64,000 nt of DNA, from the NCBI GenBank assembly GCA_021464415.1, contig CM038471.1, forward strand, positions 75,312,414-75,376,413. Reading direction: 5' to 3'. Below, one piece after another: positions 47,201 through 60,377 of this stretch. The stretch is from Lonicera japonica (Eukaryota > Streptophyta > Magnoliopsida > Dipsacales > Caprifoliaceae). Position 1 is the first letter of the stretch. Every line of letters starts with the position of its first letter. The notes beneath the pieces were generated by a model that searched no databases, had not been told where the DNA came from, and saw only the letters and a program-made list of their open reading frames with translations. A program made the position numbers and the translations under genes.

Positions 47201-50200
47201 GGCTCTTTGGTTAAAAATCGGACTTGGAGTAACTTGTTAATTTTTTGATAAAATTTGGTGGAGATGTGATATCCATAATGAGTAGATTATTTTCACCAAA
47301 TTTAATAAAAAAATTCAACTAGGAAGGAGATTAGCTTAACACCTAAAATTTAACGGCCAAATTCCTAGTTGAATTTTTTTACAAAATTTTGTGGAGTTGA
47401 TTCACTTATCATCGTGGATATTCAACCTCTCAATGGGTTCGTTTGCGCCAGGTCTTAACGAATGTGGGTAAATTTTTCCTCCACTTCAAGCAACTCGATA
47501 AGCTATATATCAGGTGATGTTTTTCAAATTCGTATACGACTCGGTTGTTATTGGGTAACACGACATGATTCAATTGTACTAGTTATATAAGGATATAAAT
47601 AGAAAAAAAAAACTTTAAAAAAAAAATCTCTAAAAAAAATTCAATAGAAATAAGATGAGTGAAGAATTAAAACTACTTAATAAGTAGGGATAAATACCTA
47701 TAAATCTTAAAAGATACACAAATCCTTTCTTAATTTAATATATATCGAAAAAGAAAATTTAGTTCTATTGAAAAAAAATACAGGTTTAATGGGCCAATCG
47801 AATTCGTTAAAAATAAATTCGCAACTGATCCATAATCATTTTGTGTCAAATGGGTTAACCCATAACCTTTTGACTTTGTTAAGGTCCCTCTATTAACATA
47901 TAACTTCATGTCGACTAGTCTCAATTAGTTATTGTGTAGCATGTGACTCTTTCATGTCTAATGGATATTATCTCTTTCAAATTTCCTAAAAAAAAAAAAA
48001 AAAAAACACAACCATTTTATCCCTTTAAAAAGGTAGTCCGTTCTTTAACTAAAAAGCGAAAATCCTTTCTAACCACTGACTATATATACATGTATGATGC
48101 ACAATCAATGAATCATTATATATGTTTAATTTCAGGACTCTAAGGAAATTATTTAAAGTGGATCCGGCTGATTATATGTTATCCATATGCGGGAATGATG
48201 CTCTTAGGGAGCTCTCATCCCCTGGGAAAAGTGGAAGCTTCTTTTATTTAACAAATGATGACAAATATATGATAAAAACCATGAAGAAATCTGAAGTAAA
48301 AGTAAGTTTTTTCTTCTCTACACTTTCTCCTCATTGTGATTAAAGGTTTTTCAAATCCAATTCATTTTCTTTTAGAAAGGTGGGCATCATTTCACTTCCT
48401 TCCCATTTAAAATGTGCAACAATCCATCTATATAATTAATCGGTTGGGTCCAGTGAGGGCTGGTTCGGTTGGATTCGATTTTTCAGTTATGTCAGTTTTG
48501 TGCACACCTCTAGTTAAAGTACCTGTCACTAGATATTTTTTTATTTATGCATTAAGAAATATATAAAAACTTTATAACAAAATTTATTTTCACACCAAGC
48601 CCCTTGCAATTTACAAACATAATTTACAAAAAAATTGCAGGTTCTCAAGAGGATGCTTCCAGCTTATTACAGTCATGTTCGAGCATTCGAAGAGACTTTG
48701 GTTACAAAATTCTATGGCCTTCACTGTGTCAAGTTAGGGCCAGCTCAAAAGAAGGTATTATTATGAATTCAAATTGCTTTTTTCACGAATGACCATGACT
48801 TATTTTTTAAGTCCAATGCCTTTGGATTAACGAGGCAGGTGCGGTTTGTTATAATGGGAAATTTGTTTCGTACCGAGTATGCGATTCACAGACGTTTTGA
48901 CTTGAAAGGATCTTCCCTTGGAAGAACAACTGATAAATCAGAAGATGAAATTGACTCGAACACAACCCTCAAGGACCTTGATCTTAATTATATCTTCCGA
49001 CTACAGAAGGATTGGTTCGATGATTTTTGCAGGTAATGCTTTTGTGTTTGTTTAGTTCTAGTTTCTCTGATATTCCGATGGATTAATTGCACGTATGCAA
49101 CAACAAACATTATTAACATATAAACTTTATCTTAGCATAATTATGTTGAAGTGAAAAATTAAATAATCAAGTCATTGATTAACAATTCACCTAATTAAAG
49201 TACAATAAATATTGACTTTTGAACATAAATCTTACATCAACATTATATTGGAATGGTTCAATCTTTTGTAAGCTGAAGTGTTCCGTAACACAGGCAAGTT
49301 GACAAGGACTGTGACTTCCTTGAGCAAGAAAGAATTATGGATTATAGTCTTTTAATCGGTATTCATTTTCAAGAAACCTCAAACTGTAAGTCTCCAACAG
49401 CAGAGGGCCAAGCTTCAACTGCTAGTACCCCGACAGGTGTTTACTCTCTAACTTTCATGTAGTTATCATACACCAAATAAAAGTCTATTCAGCGTTAATA
49501 GATATTTTTTCAAGTTTGCTAATGCTAAATTTTAGTGCAGAAAAGAGAATTCTTCGATAATGCCCTTAGGTGAAAATAGTATAGGCAAAATTGTCGAAGT
49601 TCATAGAGTTCAATAAATTTAAACGAAAATGTATATATGTAAAGGTCCATTTAGAAAAATTAAACATATTTTAATAACTCGGTATTCATTATTCAGCATT
49701 AAGGACCAAAAATATTAATAACCCAAAAATCGTTGCTAAAGAGTGAAATATGTCTTGAATTTCTCTTATAGGGAATGGAGATGTTGCTGATAGTGAAGGA
49801 GCAGCTCCTCAAGTTTCTACAGCAGATACAGATCCTCCTGAGCCCCCACGGTACGTAAATTATCTTTAACAATGATTATAACTTAAACTCTTATTGCAAA
49901 TTGGGCAAATCCTGATTCTTGAACTCTTTGCTACTTAATTAGTCAAAGTGAAAATATTTTTGAAAAATAATTACTCGAAAGGGAAAATAAAAATACGATG
50001 GAGCTTCATTGGCTTTACAATAGTAAGAGATACCGTGCAACGTCATGTGTGCGCAACTCACATATAAATAATTTAAAGAAAAATTTTAAACCAAAATGAT
50101 ATGTCGTTCAGTGGTTAAGCGTGCACGAGTTTAATTTGCTTAATCTCCGGTAACATGGAGACTTAAAAAAATAATAGACAAGGGAGAAGGTATGAATATA

Positions 50201-50775
50201 TAGAACTCATGGTACATTATTCTTCATACTATTTAGGTATTTAGTGCACTTTAAGGCCATGTGATAGAGTTTTGTTGAATGGTTAAGGTGCTTTACTTGA
50301 GAGCAAAGATTCTCTACTGAAGTCTCATTTCAAAAGTCTTTTTCTCTAGATCAATAAAATGTATTTTAGGTTAATTATTTTAGTTTCACAGTAAAAGTAA
50401 CTTCCAAGTAAGCTTAATGGCATCTCTTTACTCCTTTTAAAGTTGTTACTACTGCTTGCTTCTCAACTCAATAGTTCATTGTTATTTTGTAGGGTAACAA
50501 CCGTTAAATTAGGTATGAGCATGCCTGCAAGGGCAGAGCAAACATCGAGAAGTTGCGAGACTCAACTTGTTGGCGAACCAACGGGAGAATTCTTCGAAGT
50601 CATTCTCTACTTTGGAATAATAGATATACTTCAAGATTATGACATTAGCAAGAAGCTTGAGCATGCATATAAATCAATCCAATACGACCCAACGTCAATC
50701 TCAGCAGTTGACCCTAGGCAATACTCAAGACGTTTCCGAGATTTCATATTTAAAATTTTCACAGAAGACACTTGA
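44300..50775 (+). CDS. PIP5K: phosphatidylinositol-4-phosphate 5-kinase with MORN repeats
   Basis: Makes PI(4,5)P2 from PI4P at the plasma membrane, in membrane traffic, polar growth and signalling. Eight exons: 44300-45453, 46505-46672, 48136-48301, 48641-48754, 48839-49032, 49294-49436, 49772-49850, 50493-50775. They give 2301 nt, 766 aa, close to AtPIP5K4-6 sizes. All junctions are GT-AG and in phase. An N-terminal basic stretch is followed by eight 23-residue MORN repeats (about residues 58-244, pattern YxGxWxxGxxxGxGxxxWxxG), then a Ser-rich linker and the conserved [17 protein letters not shown]. The kinase domain follows: [12 protein letters not shown] loop, MIKTMKK lysine, [24 protein letters not shown], a variable Ser/Thr/Pro insert (exons 6-7), then the C-terminal part [30 protein letters not shown] and [15 protein letters not shown]. 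All expected catalytic motifs are present. Intron 1 carries a TIR element with tandem repeats. Exact paralogue (PIP5K4, 5 or 6) not resolved. Confidence 0.97.
45599..46252. mobile_element. TIR element with a 30-bp tandem array, in PIP5K intron 1
   Basis: The left terminal region contains TGAATAATATTTTTTTGAAT then GAAGGGCCTATTTTTAATT. The right region read inward contains TGAATAATTTTTTTATAAAT then AAAGGGTCTATTTGTTATT. The outermost similarity is AAGGTCTTACTAC versus AAAGTCTTATTAG. The centre (45803-46090) is an array of about 30-bp units of the type ATGGACTGCAAAGTTCATAT + TGCAGTAAAAT, in which TGCAAAGTTCATATTGCA is itself partly self-complementary. A related piece lies at 15940-16290. Ends approximate, no target duplication found. 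Confidence 0.65.
47225..47420. repeat. fragment related to the MITE at 31541-31919, in PIP5K intron 2
   Basis: Shares blocks such as ATAATGAGTAGATTATTTTC (ATTATGAGTAGATCACTTCC in the MITE), CACCAAATTTAATAAAAAAA and AAATTTAACGGCC. It folds back on itself through AGTTGAATTTTTTTACAAAA. It lacks the GGCTATAAAGAGGG ends. Confidence 0.5.
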
Positions 50776-51549
50776 AAATCTGTGGATTCGCTTACAATTT
50801 TGGCTTATAGCATGTAAGAATCCTTGGAAAGCGTACCTTCAATGAACCACGGAGATTGCAAGAATAAGTGTTAGTAGTTTGGCCATTGGAGGATGTGGCT
50901 AATTTGCCACTTTTCTTTTTCTCCTTTTTCATCTGTTCAAACACCAACGAAAAATAGTTCCAGTTGAGGCATAATTTAGTGTTGCAATCAGAGCTACTCA
51001 GGTCAAGCCTGTTGATCTAATTGTTGTAGAAAGTGAAGGAGGCTTATGGATTGTCATCTATGAATAAAAAAAAATGTACAGAAACTGAAATCAAATTGAT
51101 AGTGTAATTTAACCATAAGAAAATTTTGTACCTTTAGGTTTTTGGCTTTTAGATTATGCACGAGTCAGTCTTTGTACTTGAGATATAAATTAGATTTCCA
51201 CACGATATTTTAAATCTATCTCTCTGCAATTTAAAAATGTTAAAAATTGTGATTTACTATCTTCTTCTTCATTCCTCCCCTTCCTAAATCATCCCTCATT
51301 TTTTATTTTTATTTTTAACGTGAACCACAAACCAAGTTGTCAAAAACTAAGCCCACAACAAAAGCTTATCATCACATCCATTTGTTGATCGCAAAGGCTT
51401 CTCGAAGAAAGATCAAAACTTACAATCATTGTCATTGTCCCGGAAGAATGCCCTCCCATTTTACAAGCTGTTTCCAAGAATATCCACCATCTTGAATCAA
51501 AAGAGGGACTAGAACATAAAAGTTGATTCATGTTCCATGCAACTCCGCC
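50776..51549. other. PIP5K 3' untranslated and downstream region
   Basis: Follows the PIP5K stop. AATAAA-like signals occur (GAATAAAAAAAA near 51063). No other gene is seen; the 63-aa minus-strand frame at 51340-51531 has no recognised similarity. Confidence 0.45.
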
Positions 51550-52786
51550 CAGGGCCGGCTTGTGGGAAAATGAGGCCCTAAGCGAAGTTTAATATTCACG
51601 AAAATTAGGGCCCCGTATCATTGTCTTCTTTTTCAACAAAACAATCTTAAAATCATAATGTTTATATATTTGAAACAAAAAAACTCCAAAAACTAGAACC
51701 AATCAATTACCAAATTAAAAAAAATTTAAAAAATTAAAAATTAAATAATAATAATAATAATAAAGACAACAATTAACATAATATTGATAGATAAATCTTC
51801 GAATTTGTAACAAAAATATACAAAACCATCAAAGTACTATCTAATAGCCTATTCTTCGTACAATAAATACACCTAATATTGTACGACTAATTAAGAATAA
51901 AACTAATATTTAACAAGTAAAATGTAAATAACTAAATCTAATAATATAAAATTAGGGCTAAATAATCATATATTCTAAAGTGTAATTTTGTATACTTTAA
52001 TACTTGTGCTAGTCTTCAAGAAATATCATAAATTATTAAGTCAATATTATCTTAAATAATCATAAATCAAGAAATATGGAATAAAATCAATAAATAATCA
52101 ACAATAAAAATTCAACAAATCAATATCATGCTAATTGCTAAATAATCAAAAATCAAAAAATATGGAAGCAATGGAAAAGAGAAAACAAAAAATCAAGAAA
52201 TTAGGGCTTAAGAATCTTAACCTTGGTTGGTGAGTTGGTGCCCTTTCGGAGGCTTGGAGCTCACAGGCTTCCAACGGAGCTAAGGAGGAGGGGAAAAACG
52301 GAGCTGAGGAGGTGGAGAGGAGCTGGGGTGGAGTTGGAGAGAGAGAGAGAGAGAGAGAAAAAGAGGGAAAATGGAAAAAAATAAAAAGGAGAGAAAGAGG
52401 AGAAAGGCGCAGCAAGGGAAAAGAGAAAGGAAATTGAGGGGAAGCTGTAAAGTGAGGAGGAAAAAAGATAGAAACAACTCTAAAAATTTGAAGATTTAAG
52501 TGATAAAAATTAAGTGGTCACTTAATTTTTTAGGTTACCGAACAACTTTTTGTACCACTTAAATCTGAAAATTTTAAGTTTTCAATTTTAAGTGGTAGTA
52601 AATTAAGTAGCAAGTGAACAACACCTCAATATCTCTCTCCTCAATTTAATTTATCCTACTTTTCAGAATGCCTCTCAAGTTTGCTTCCTTACAATTAGAT
52701 ACTTAAATTTATTTATTTTTGGTGCCCTCTTTCCATGTGGGGCCCTAGGCATTTGCCTTGGTTGCCTCCCCATAGAGCCGGCTCTG
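51550..52786. mobile_element. non-autonomous hAT-type element
   Basis: A perfect 8-bp duplication ACTCCGCC flanks it (51542-51549 and 52787-52794). Termini: CAGGGCCGGC at left and CAGAGCCGGC read inward at right, followed by GAGGCCCTAAG and, at the other end, GCCTAGGGCCCCAC-type sequence. The interior is very AT-rich at left and purine-rich (GAGA and GGAGG tracts) at 52250-52480, which creates Ser/Leu-rich minus-strand frames (52146-52477) that I take as low complexity. AAATCTGAAAA-type text at 52540-52630 resembles the right end of the element at 33462-34843. No transposase. Confidence 0.92.
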
Positions 52787-52794
52787 ACTCCGCC

Positions 52795-53115
52795 TCATTT
52801 TACGAACCTAAAAGTACTTGAATCGAAAGGTTAGGAAAAAAATACAATTTGGATTGCCAGAGAGTTTGTTGACTCTCAAATGCAAGATAGAATTACAAGG
52901 GCTCCTCTACAAATAGTTTATATATAGTTTTATCATGACATTTGTCTTGCTAATTATTCACTAAATCCCTGTAGTCTAGTTTAAAATTTTGGTTGAGTTG
53001 TGAAATCTAAAGCACTAATTATCAAAAAAATAAAGTAATAAAATCAATAAATCAAATAACTCGAGCATTGAAATCCATAAAGTGCATCAATTATTATGCA
53101 TATACTTTTGTTTCA
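52795..53115. other. intergenic DNA, nothing recognised
   Basis: AT-rich sequence between the hAT element and a Copia remnant; no coding region or repeat boundary can be supported. Confidence 0.4.
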
Positions 53116-53343
53116 TCAATTGTCTAGCTGCCGCCTTCTTTTTTTCCACAATAACAATGGTTTGGTGAGCCTTAGCGATCTTTGGCAGAGCTTTATTAAT
53201 AAATCAAATAACTCAGACATTGCGCATGGTTTAACAAAGACATCTGTTAAGTATTGTACCAATAATCCAGTAAGCATTAGCAATCGTCTGCTGACCCAGA
53301 CCAAAATTTCCCACTTGGATGTGCCAACATTCAATAGATACAT
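53116..53343 (-). pseudogene. possible Copia polyprotein C-terminal remnant
   Basis: A 75-aa minus-strand frame contains LLVQYLTDVFVKPCAMSELF then DLLIKLC. This is close to the conserved end of Copia RNase H (pattern VxyvxtxxQlADifTKpL....f..l..kL). No other Copia domain is found nearby, so this is a small fragment at best. The plus-strand frame over the same bases has no similarity I know. Confidence 0.5.
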
Positions 53344-55087
53344 GCATGCAATAGGAACATTCTAGGGCACAACGTACGTGGAGCCAAGTTCAAGCCCGCC
53401 ACAAGATGAAGCCACTCTTAACTCATTTCATTTTGCGAAAGCTTAATTGAATTAGTTCGCATCTTTTCTATATTCTGGAATTTCTGGTATATTAGACAAA
53501 CCTAATTAAATCTAAGTTGTTTGCCCAGGGATAGATCTTATACATTGCTTTGGGGGGCTTCAATTTCCCGATGTGGGATTTACGTAGTCTCAACAATTGT
53601 AAAATTTTTAACTTGTAAGCTCAATTTTCTTTTGTTTGGTAGATTGTTTTTGTTGAGAGCCTCCATGGATGTTTTAACCTCACATTTTATGTTTCAACAC
53701 GTAAAAAATATCTTTGTGGATGTTGCCTTCCTAAATTATTTCAATAAAACTGAATCAAAAACCAAACTCCGAGTTTTATCAACTATTTCGTTTAAGAGTT
53801 AAAATATATAAAATATGATTAGTTGTTTAGCGAACTGGTTTTTGTAACTACATGCAAGTGAACTGGTTTTTATAACTACATGGTTTTTAAAATATGATTA
53901 GTTTTTATAAACCAACTTGTCTTGAATTAATAACATATATGCTAAATATGTAATGGCCATCTCGAATGCTAATCATGAATGGGTTAATAGATTTATTGTT
54001 AGGTTCATGTTAAAGCACAATACTGTAAACACGTGCTCCATTCCGCAATCTAGCTAGCTAATTACACTTGAAAGTCCATATAGTCTTGGCTTGGTTTTCT
54101 AGCGAATGCTTATTCACAAAGTTTGTCAAATACATATTTAACATGGGTCAAGTTTGTGGTGCAAAGAAAAATCTGCCCAGATCTCTAAAGATTTACTAGA
54201 CTACCCGTTGAGCCATTGTGGCCAGGCGTAAAGCAAGGAGCACTCTAGTAAAAATGCAAAGAGGATTTCCGGTAACGTTCTATATATATGTATATATATT
54301 TATGCTGCAGAATTTAGTATACAATTAACCTTAAACACATAACATAAATCTATAATTATCAAGCCACAATCAAAGCACACAAAAGAAGATTGAGATTTCC
54401 GAGACTGTAGTCTTCTTTTATTTGAGACTAATTAAGTAGACCACGTCTCTTAAAAAAGTCCTTGTTTTACAAGGCACCGTTTTTTCAAAACAACTTGAGT
54501 TGTTGTCTCTTGCTTCGAGTCGAGATATGAGGTAGAAATCCTCAGTTTGTACTGAACTACGTAGACTCTGATTATATCAAAGACAGACAGATATGTGGGC
54601 ACTTTGGGTTAGTTCTAGTTGGAATCTAAATTTACATTTTTCTATGTATTTTCTTGTAAATATACATTTATGCAACAATGAGAGAATTCTATATTAAGCT
54701 TGATAATACTATACACCCATTAGAGACCGAAAAGGGCGGAGAGGGTATTTAACACCTTCCCTCTTTGTACTTAGTCCCCAAACCCACACTCTGGTTTGTA
54801 AACTGTATTTTGGACTTTTCATAGTCCAAACCATTCTTTTGTTTGTTTTGTGGAAAACAGACGGACAACTCTTATTTTCAGTATTTAGGCTGTTCATCAT
54901 ATTGAGAACTAACCGCATGTGTACCGTGACTTGAGGAGGTTCAATACTCTATTTTTATGCAATATGATGTATAATAATTTTTAATATTATATATATGGAC
55001 TTTTAAAACAAAATAAGTTGGAACGTATTTCGGGATTCTTGAAATTGTGTCAGATTTCAATTTCGTTCACGCAAATTTTTATTTCAC

Positions 55088-55126
<39 letters not shown>

Positions 55127-55210
55127 ATGGGGTAAACAAAAGGACTTAAAACCTAACTAATAGCAAAAGCATTAAGGCTCTTAACCACTCTACCCATTAA
55201 TGCCTTTTAA
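53344..55210. other. intergenic DNA with weak retrotransposon-like stretches
   Basis: No gene is supported. The segment 54700-54830 (GTATTTAACACCTTCCCTCT, TTAGTCCCCAAACCCACACT) resembles text seen in untranslated regions of large plant Gypsy elements, but no boundaries can be set. A TA microsatellite lies at 55090-55112. Confidence 0.35.
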
Positions 55211-55345
55211 CAGTGTTCTAAAAGGCAGTCTAGGCGGCGCTCAGGTGCCCCGATTAATGGCTAGGCGGGCGATTAGGCGCTGGGATAAATTAGGCATGCT
55301 GTGCGGGTTAGGCGGGAGTTAGGCGATCTAGGCGGATAGACTTAC
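55211..55345. mobile_element. left end of a hAT-type element (family of 35995-36461)
   Basis: CAGTGTTCTAAAA matches the TIR of the element at 35995-36461 and is followed by the same kind of CTAGGCGG/TTAGGCGG repeats. The right end is not clear; it may lie beyond the large LTR inserted at 55529, near 60034 (TTAAACACTT), with flanks CCTTTTAA and GCTTTAA only roughly alike. Confidence 0.55.
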
Positions 55346-55528
55346 TTTATTTTATATTTCTTATTTTTAAAGACCTGCCTATTTTATTTTTTTTGTTTAA
55401 AACTTACCATTTAAAAAAATAGATACAATCTATTAACCATCATAAGTAAATTCATCTTTCATTCCTTCAATTAAAACGAAACCCTAACTAAAAACTACAA
55501 TCACTAAAAGAAGTTCAAAAAGAGCTTA

Positions 55529-58500
55529 TGTAACACTCCGTGTTTTAAACTTTTGAAAATTTTAATTTAAAACCTTAAAATTTGTATTGAGCACTAACTT
55601 TTAGCTCGATTACTTCTAGAACTCTGAATTAAATTCCGTATTTTCCGAGAAGTTATTTATATTTATTAAACTAATTTTGAAAAGTATCGACGTAATCCGG
55701 AAGTGGAATGAGCTAGTTCGGCCTTCTTTTTTTGAAAAAAATTATATTTTGGTCCAAGCCGCCAGTTTTTTTTACAATTTGGTCCAAGCTGACAGCAATG
55801 TTTTTTTACATTTTGGTCCAGCATCGTTTTTGACGAAATTGACCAACTTTGACCATCTTCTTCACTCCTTTAAACACCATTCCTGACCTTTTAGACCAGA
55901 GAACAAGCAAATATACTTCTAGAGAGAGAAATGGTTATTCATGGGTAATTTCTAACTCAATTTTGACCCAAAATATCTAATTTCACTAGCTTTTCGCGTG
56001 GGGAATCCAATTTCGGGGTCGGTTTTCTCATTCGGTTGCTGTAGGTGGTCTATTAGAAGCTATATACTTATGTTCAGAGGTTACTAATGTGACATTTCGA
56101 ATCTTAAAACAAATATTTTTATATTATTTAAACATGTTTAAGTATTTATTAGTATTTGCAATCATATTTGTGCATTTGATAATATCAATTTATTCCTAAT
56201 GTGTGGTGAATAGTGAAATTATACATTTTTCCATGATGTTTGATTTTGTAGGAAGAATGTGAGTTAGGTTTGTTTATATTATAAGAACTCATGTTAGAAT
56301 AATAATTCATGAGGAATTTATTTGAAAATAAAGCATATAAGTGGATTTAGTTGTTTGAAATAAAAATAGAAGGGGTATTGTGTAAATGGCATAACATGTG
56401 TATGATTGAATCAATTGATAATCTTAAAAATATAAGAGAAAATTGAGAGAAAAACAAAGAGAAGAAAAGAAAAATAAAAAAAATTAGAGAATTAATGTTT
56501 GGTAAGTTTAAACTATGCTATTTATGTTTTTATCATCCTTTTATCATGTTTATAGTGATTGAAATTGAAAAATTATGATTGAAAATGAAAGAACATGGTT
56601 TTGAGTTTGTTTCTTAGTGTTCTTGTGTGTTGTAATGATATAATTAAATTTTCTTGATCATGAAGAGATAATAATAGATGATATAAAAGAAATCATGTTA
56701 AAAATTTATAAGTTTTATAATTCTGGCAGATTGGTGTCACTGTGGGAGAATTGCTATTACTCCTTGTACAAAATTTTGATTTATGCACCGTAAATTGCAT
56801 TAAAAAGTAGACACACAGAGCTTTTCAAAAATATATGGTAGAGCACCTAGCTCTCAGCCAATTGGTACAGTTTAATTCATGAAGTTGGACTATTGCCATA
56901 CATTATATTCTGGACAACATGTTTGTACTGAGTTATTTTGTGAATATCCGATGTTTTAGCAGTTGGATTCTTAAATTCTGGAATATTGTTTATAAACATG
57001 TTGTGTAACTACTCTAAAAATTTGGGAATGATTGGAGAATGGAAAGTACCTAGTTTGTGCAGGGGATTCGGACTGTACCTAGTTTGTGCAGATTCTGAAA
57101 GGTTGTAATGTGTTGTAAATTAACAAGTGCATAAGGAGTATACATTTGTGTAATTGTTAGTGTATTTTGCACACTTATAAATGATTATATTTATGTAAAA
57201 TTAAAATACTAAATATGTTAGATTGGTAGGTGAAGGAACATATACTTCTAGCGCACCGAGAAAATAGAACTTGGAACTACGTTGGTGTGGACTTGAGGTG
57301 AGTATACTCACTTGAAATTTATATACATTTGAATGTATAAATGTGAAGGGTGGTGTATAATATGCATGTTGATATTATCATACTTGGTAAAGTGGAGTTG
57401 AGTCGTGATTTGATTGAAAGAAGAGTATGAAAAGATACATCTGATGCCCAGTATATATAGGTCTAGATGATGGGTATATGGAATGGATGCTTGATGCCTA
57501 ATAATTAAGGCTATAGAACGGTTATGTGTGTGATACATCTGATGCCCATTATATATAGGGCTAAAAGATGAGTATATGGAATTGATACTTGATGCCTAAT
57601 AATTGAGGTTATAGAGTGATTATGTATGTGATACATCTGATGCCCAATATATATAGGGCTAGAGGATGGGTATATGGTATGGATGCATGCTTGATGCCTA
57701 ATAATTTAGACTAGAGAGTGGTTATGTGTGTGGTACATCTGATGCCTTATATAATGGCTAGATGATTGGAATTAAATGTGATTATATATGATATGTGTAT
57801 ATATATATATATACTTTTACAGATACTGTTGAGGAAACTAGTGCATTCACTGAGCCTATAACCCATACCTTTATATATGTTTCTCTTTACAAGTATCAAT
57901 AAAGGATGTCCACTGTCAGGTCTAGGATAGGTTGGAAGGTTTATAGAAAAAACACTACGTCGTTTTTGTTTATTGTATATTTTATCAATAAGTTAAGTAC
58001 AAATAAATGACAAATTTTGAGATGTAAATATTTACTAGTCTTGTCTTGATTTTTTTTGACTAGACATCCTTATATGTGTGTGAGTTGTGAATATTTGTTA
58101 GTATTACTTTTTTAAGACATGGTTATTTGAAATATATATATATATATATATATGGATATGGGATGATGTTGATTTTGGAAATGATAATATTATTATGTTC
58201 TCTTAATTTAATAGTATTTTTACGTAAGTATTATTTTTGTTGTTCGGGTGTGACAACTAAGGTGGAAACTTTCTTTCATTTCTTCATTCTTTACTTGAAA
58301 ATTGTTGTATGAGTAGTAATACTAGATTTTTGGTACCAAAATCTTACTTTTCTTTGCATGCATGTGGTTTATGCTTGATATGTATAATCTGAGCATGTTG
58401 ATAATTATTATATGAGTTGTTGATGATGGAATTAAGGGCTGATTGTAATGCATGTTGGTATTCATGGGTTATTTTGAGATTTTGGTACAGAAATCGCTAG

Positions 58501-59760
58501 AAACGCCGCTTTTATGTTTAATAATAAAATTTTCATCAAAATTTATCAAATTTCAGAATGTTAATCATCTTAAAATCATACTTAAGTTTGAGGTTAAACA
58601 TGCATGAGGCGTTCGATAAGGTTATTAGCAGGTCTACTATTACTTCTCTCATTAGTTTTTGCTAAATTGTAGAAATTGAGAAATTTTGACTAAGACAAGT
58701 AAAATTCATGAAAAAAATCTGAAAATTTGAATTATCTTTTATTATTATTGATAGTTTTATTGTTGACCATTTTCGGTATAATAACATGATTATAAAAGAA
58801 AAGTAATATTATACTAAACTTTAGTGTTAAAGGAACAAATTGTGTAATTAATATAAGAATTGTACTATATGTAAACTTTATAATTATTTAAGCATGCGAT
58901 AACATATTATCTAGTAGGTAACATTATTAATATCACAAGGGATACACTTGTTAATTTTATAAATATTGCCCTGAGTACAACTACTACCTAATGGTTTGTT
59001 AATTATATTGAGATTGTTGGAACCGGATAAGCACCGGTATAGAAATACTTGAGTTATGTTATTGCACAGACCCATGGTAAAGATGTGGTGCCAAAAATCT
59101 GGTTACCAGTGCACAGGCCCACAGTAAAGTGGGGTGCATTTATAAGCGTATTATTCCGTCTAATACCGGTATTAGGAGGAGGTGGATGGACGTTTATGCA
59201 GTTACCGTGTGTGTTATACGTGGATAATGATTGACATATATTGCGGTATAATAAACGAATTTTCCTTATTAATTAATGTAATCTTAAAAATTCTTGTTAA
59301 TGAATTTAAGGTAAATAAAAAATTTCTTATATTGTGATATGTCCATGCATTGCATTTCCCTTTTCCTATAGTCTTCTTTGATGCCTCTATGGATTTAGTT
59401 GTCATTTTATCTTAATTTATGGTACTTGTAATATTGAATTTAGTTTGGGTACTTTGTACTACCTATGGATGTATTAATTTGTATTATTGTCGGACTTGAA
59501 TTTGTGTTTAGATTTTAGCCTGTTGGAAGGTTATACTTGGATTGTTGTATTAGACTATTTCGTATTTGGATTGAAATTTAGTTGAAAAGTATTCTATGTA
59601 ATTGTTATGTTTGTCAACATGATGGTTTTTCTCGTATTATGAATATTTCATGCCGAATTTTCGTTAGATTTCTCCAATCATCGATTATATACTTTTATTT
59701 ATTTGCTGTTAATTAGATACAACATTCGTTAACACCTGCTTAATTAAGCGAGTTGTTACA
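55529..59760. mobile_element. 4.2 kb TG...CA LTR (solo LTR or LARD-like element)
   Basis: Begins TGTAACACTCC and ends GTTGTTACA, so the ends are TGTAACA/TGTTACA inverted repeats. A perfect 5-bp duplication GCTTA flanks it (55524-55528 and 59761-59765). This is the signature of an integrated LTR retroelement unit. No Gag or Pol frames, primer binding site or internal LTR boundary are seen, so a very long solo LTR is the simplest reading. Inside: repeated TTTTGGTCCAAGC / TTTTGGTCCA motifs at 55747-55825, and a three-unit tandem repeat of about 98 bp at 57434-57775. No coding frame of note. Confidence 0.8.
57434..57775. repeat. tandem repeat of about 98 bp, 3.4 units, inside the large LTR
   Basis: Units start with GATACATCTGATGCCC at 57434, 57532 and 57630, with a partial fourth (GGTACATCTGATGCC) near 57732. 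Each contains ATATATAGG, GATGGGTATATGGAA, and CTTGATGCCTAATAATT. Confidence 0.9.
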
Positions 59761-59765
59761 GCTTA

Positions 59766-60300
59766 CTTTGACTAAATACAAATATATCAAGCTACCTCTT
59801 CCTCAATCTTATCTTGAATTTTCTATTTCTTTTTATTTTATTGTTGCATTTTCTTACTAGCTTATTGTTATTGTTGTTACTTAAAATAAATTAATGATTT
59901 CGTATACATGTGATCTTATATTCAATTTTGTTTTGAATAATGAACCTAATGATTATGTTTCGACTTTAATATATATATATATTAATTTTTTTTTTTAAAA
60001 AAATCGCCTATTAACCATACTTCTTCTTAAACACTTTTGCTTTAATTTATATAATAATATGATAGAGCACATATTAATTATATTATAAATAAAATTAACA
60101 CTTGTAAATTGTGCTTAATTTAATTCTTTTTATTTAACATTAACATGAGCCTTAATTTAGATATAATTTTATTGCATAAAAATCTAATAATATTTTGTTC
60201 AAGTCCGTAGAAAATTCAAATTGAAAATAGGGACTTTACCGAGACCAATGGATAAAGAATTTGAAAAAGTAGGCTGGAAGTTGGGCGTTAGGTAAATGCG
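59766..60300. other. AT-rich DNA upstream of the SUN gene
   Basis: No gene. Holds poly-T and poly-A runs (59985-60003) and possibly the right part of the hAT element that starts at 55211. Confidence 0.35.
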
Positions 60301-60377
60301 AAGAAATTATCTGTAAATTACAACATGGGCTAAAGGCAAAAACATTTCAAACTCCTCCGTTTCAATTTTTCTTTCTT

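Noticed and set aside
50260..50345. tRNA-like stretch (GAATGGTTAAGGTGC with a later GAAGTCTCATTTC)
   Set aside because: A-box-like text is present, but no cloverleaf or proper B box; at most a decayed SINE in PIP5K intron 7.
52146..52477. Minus-strand frames of 89 and 65 aa, Ser/Leu/Pro-rich
   Set aside because: They arise from GA-rich simple sequence inside the hAT element at 51550-52786.
53096..53365. 89-aa plus-strand frame
   Set aside because: Opposite strand of the Copia-like remnant; no similarity of its own.
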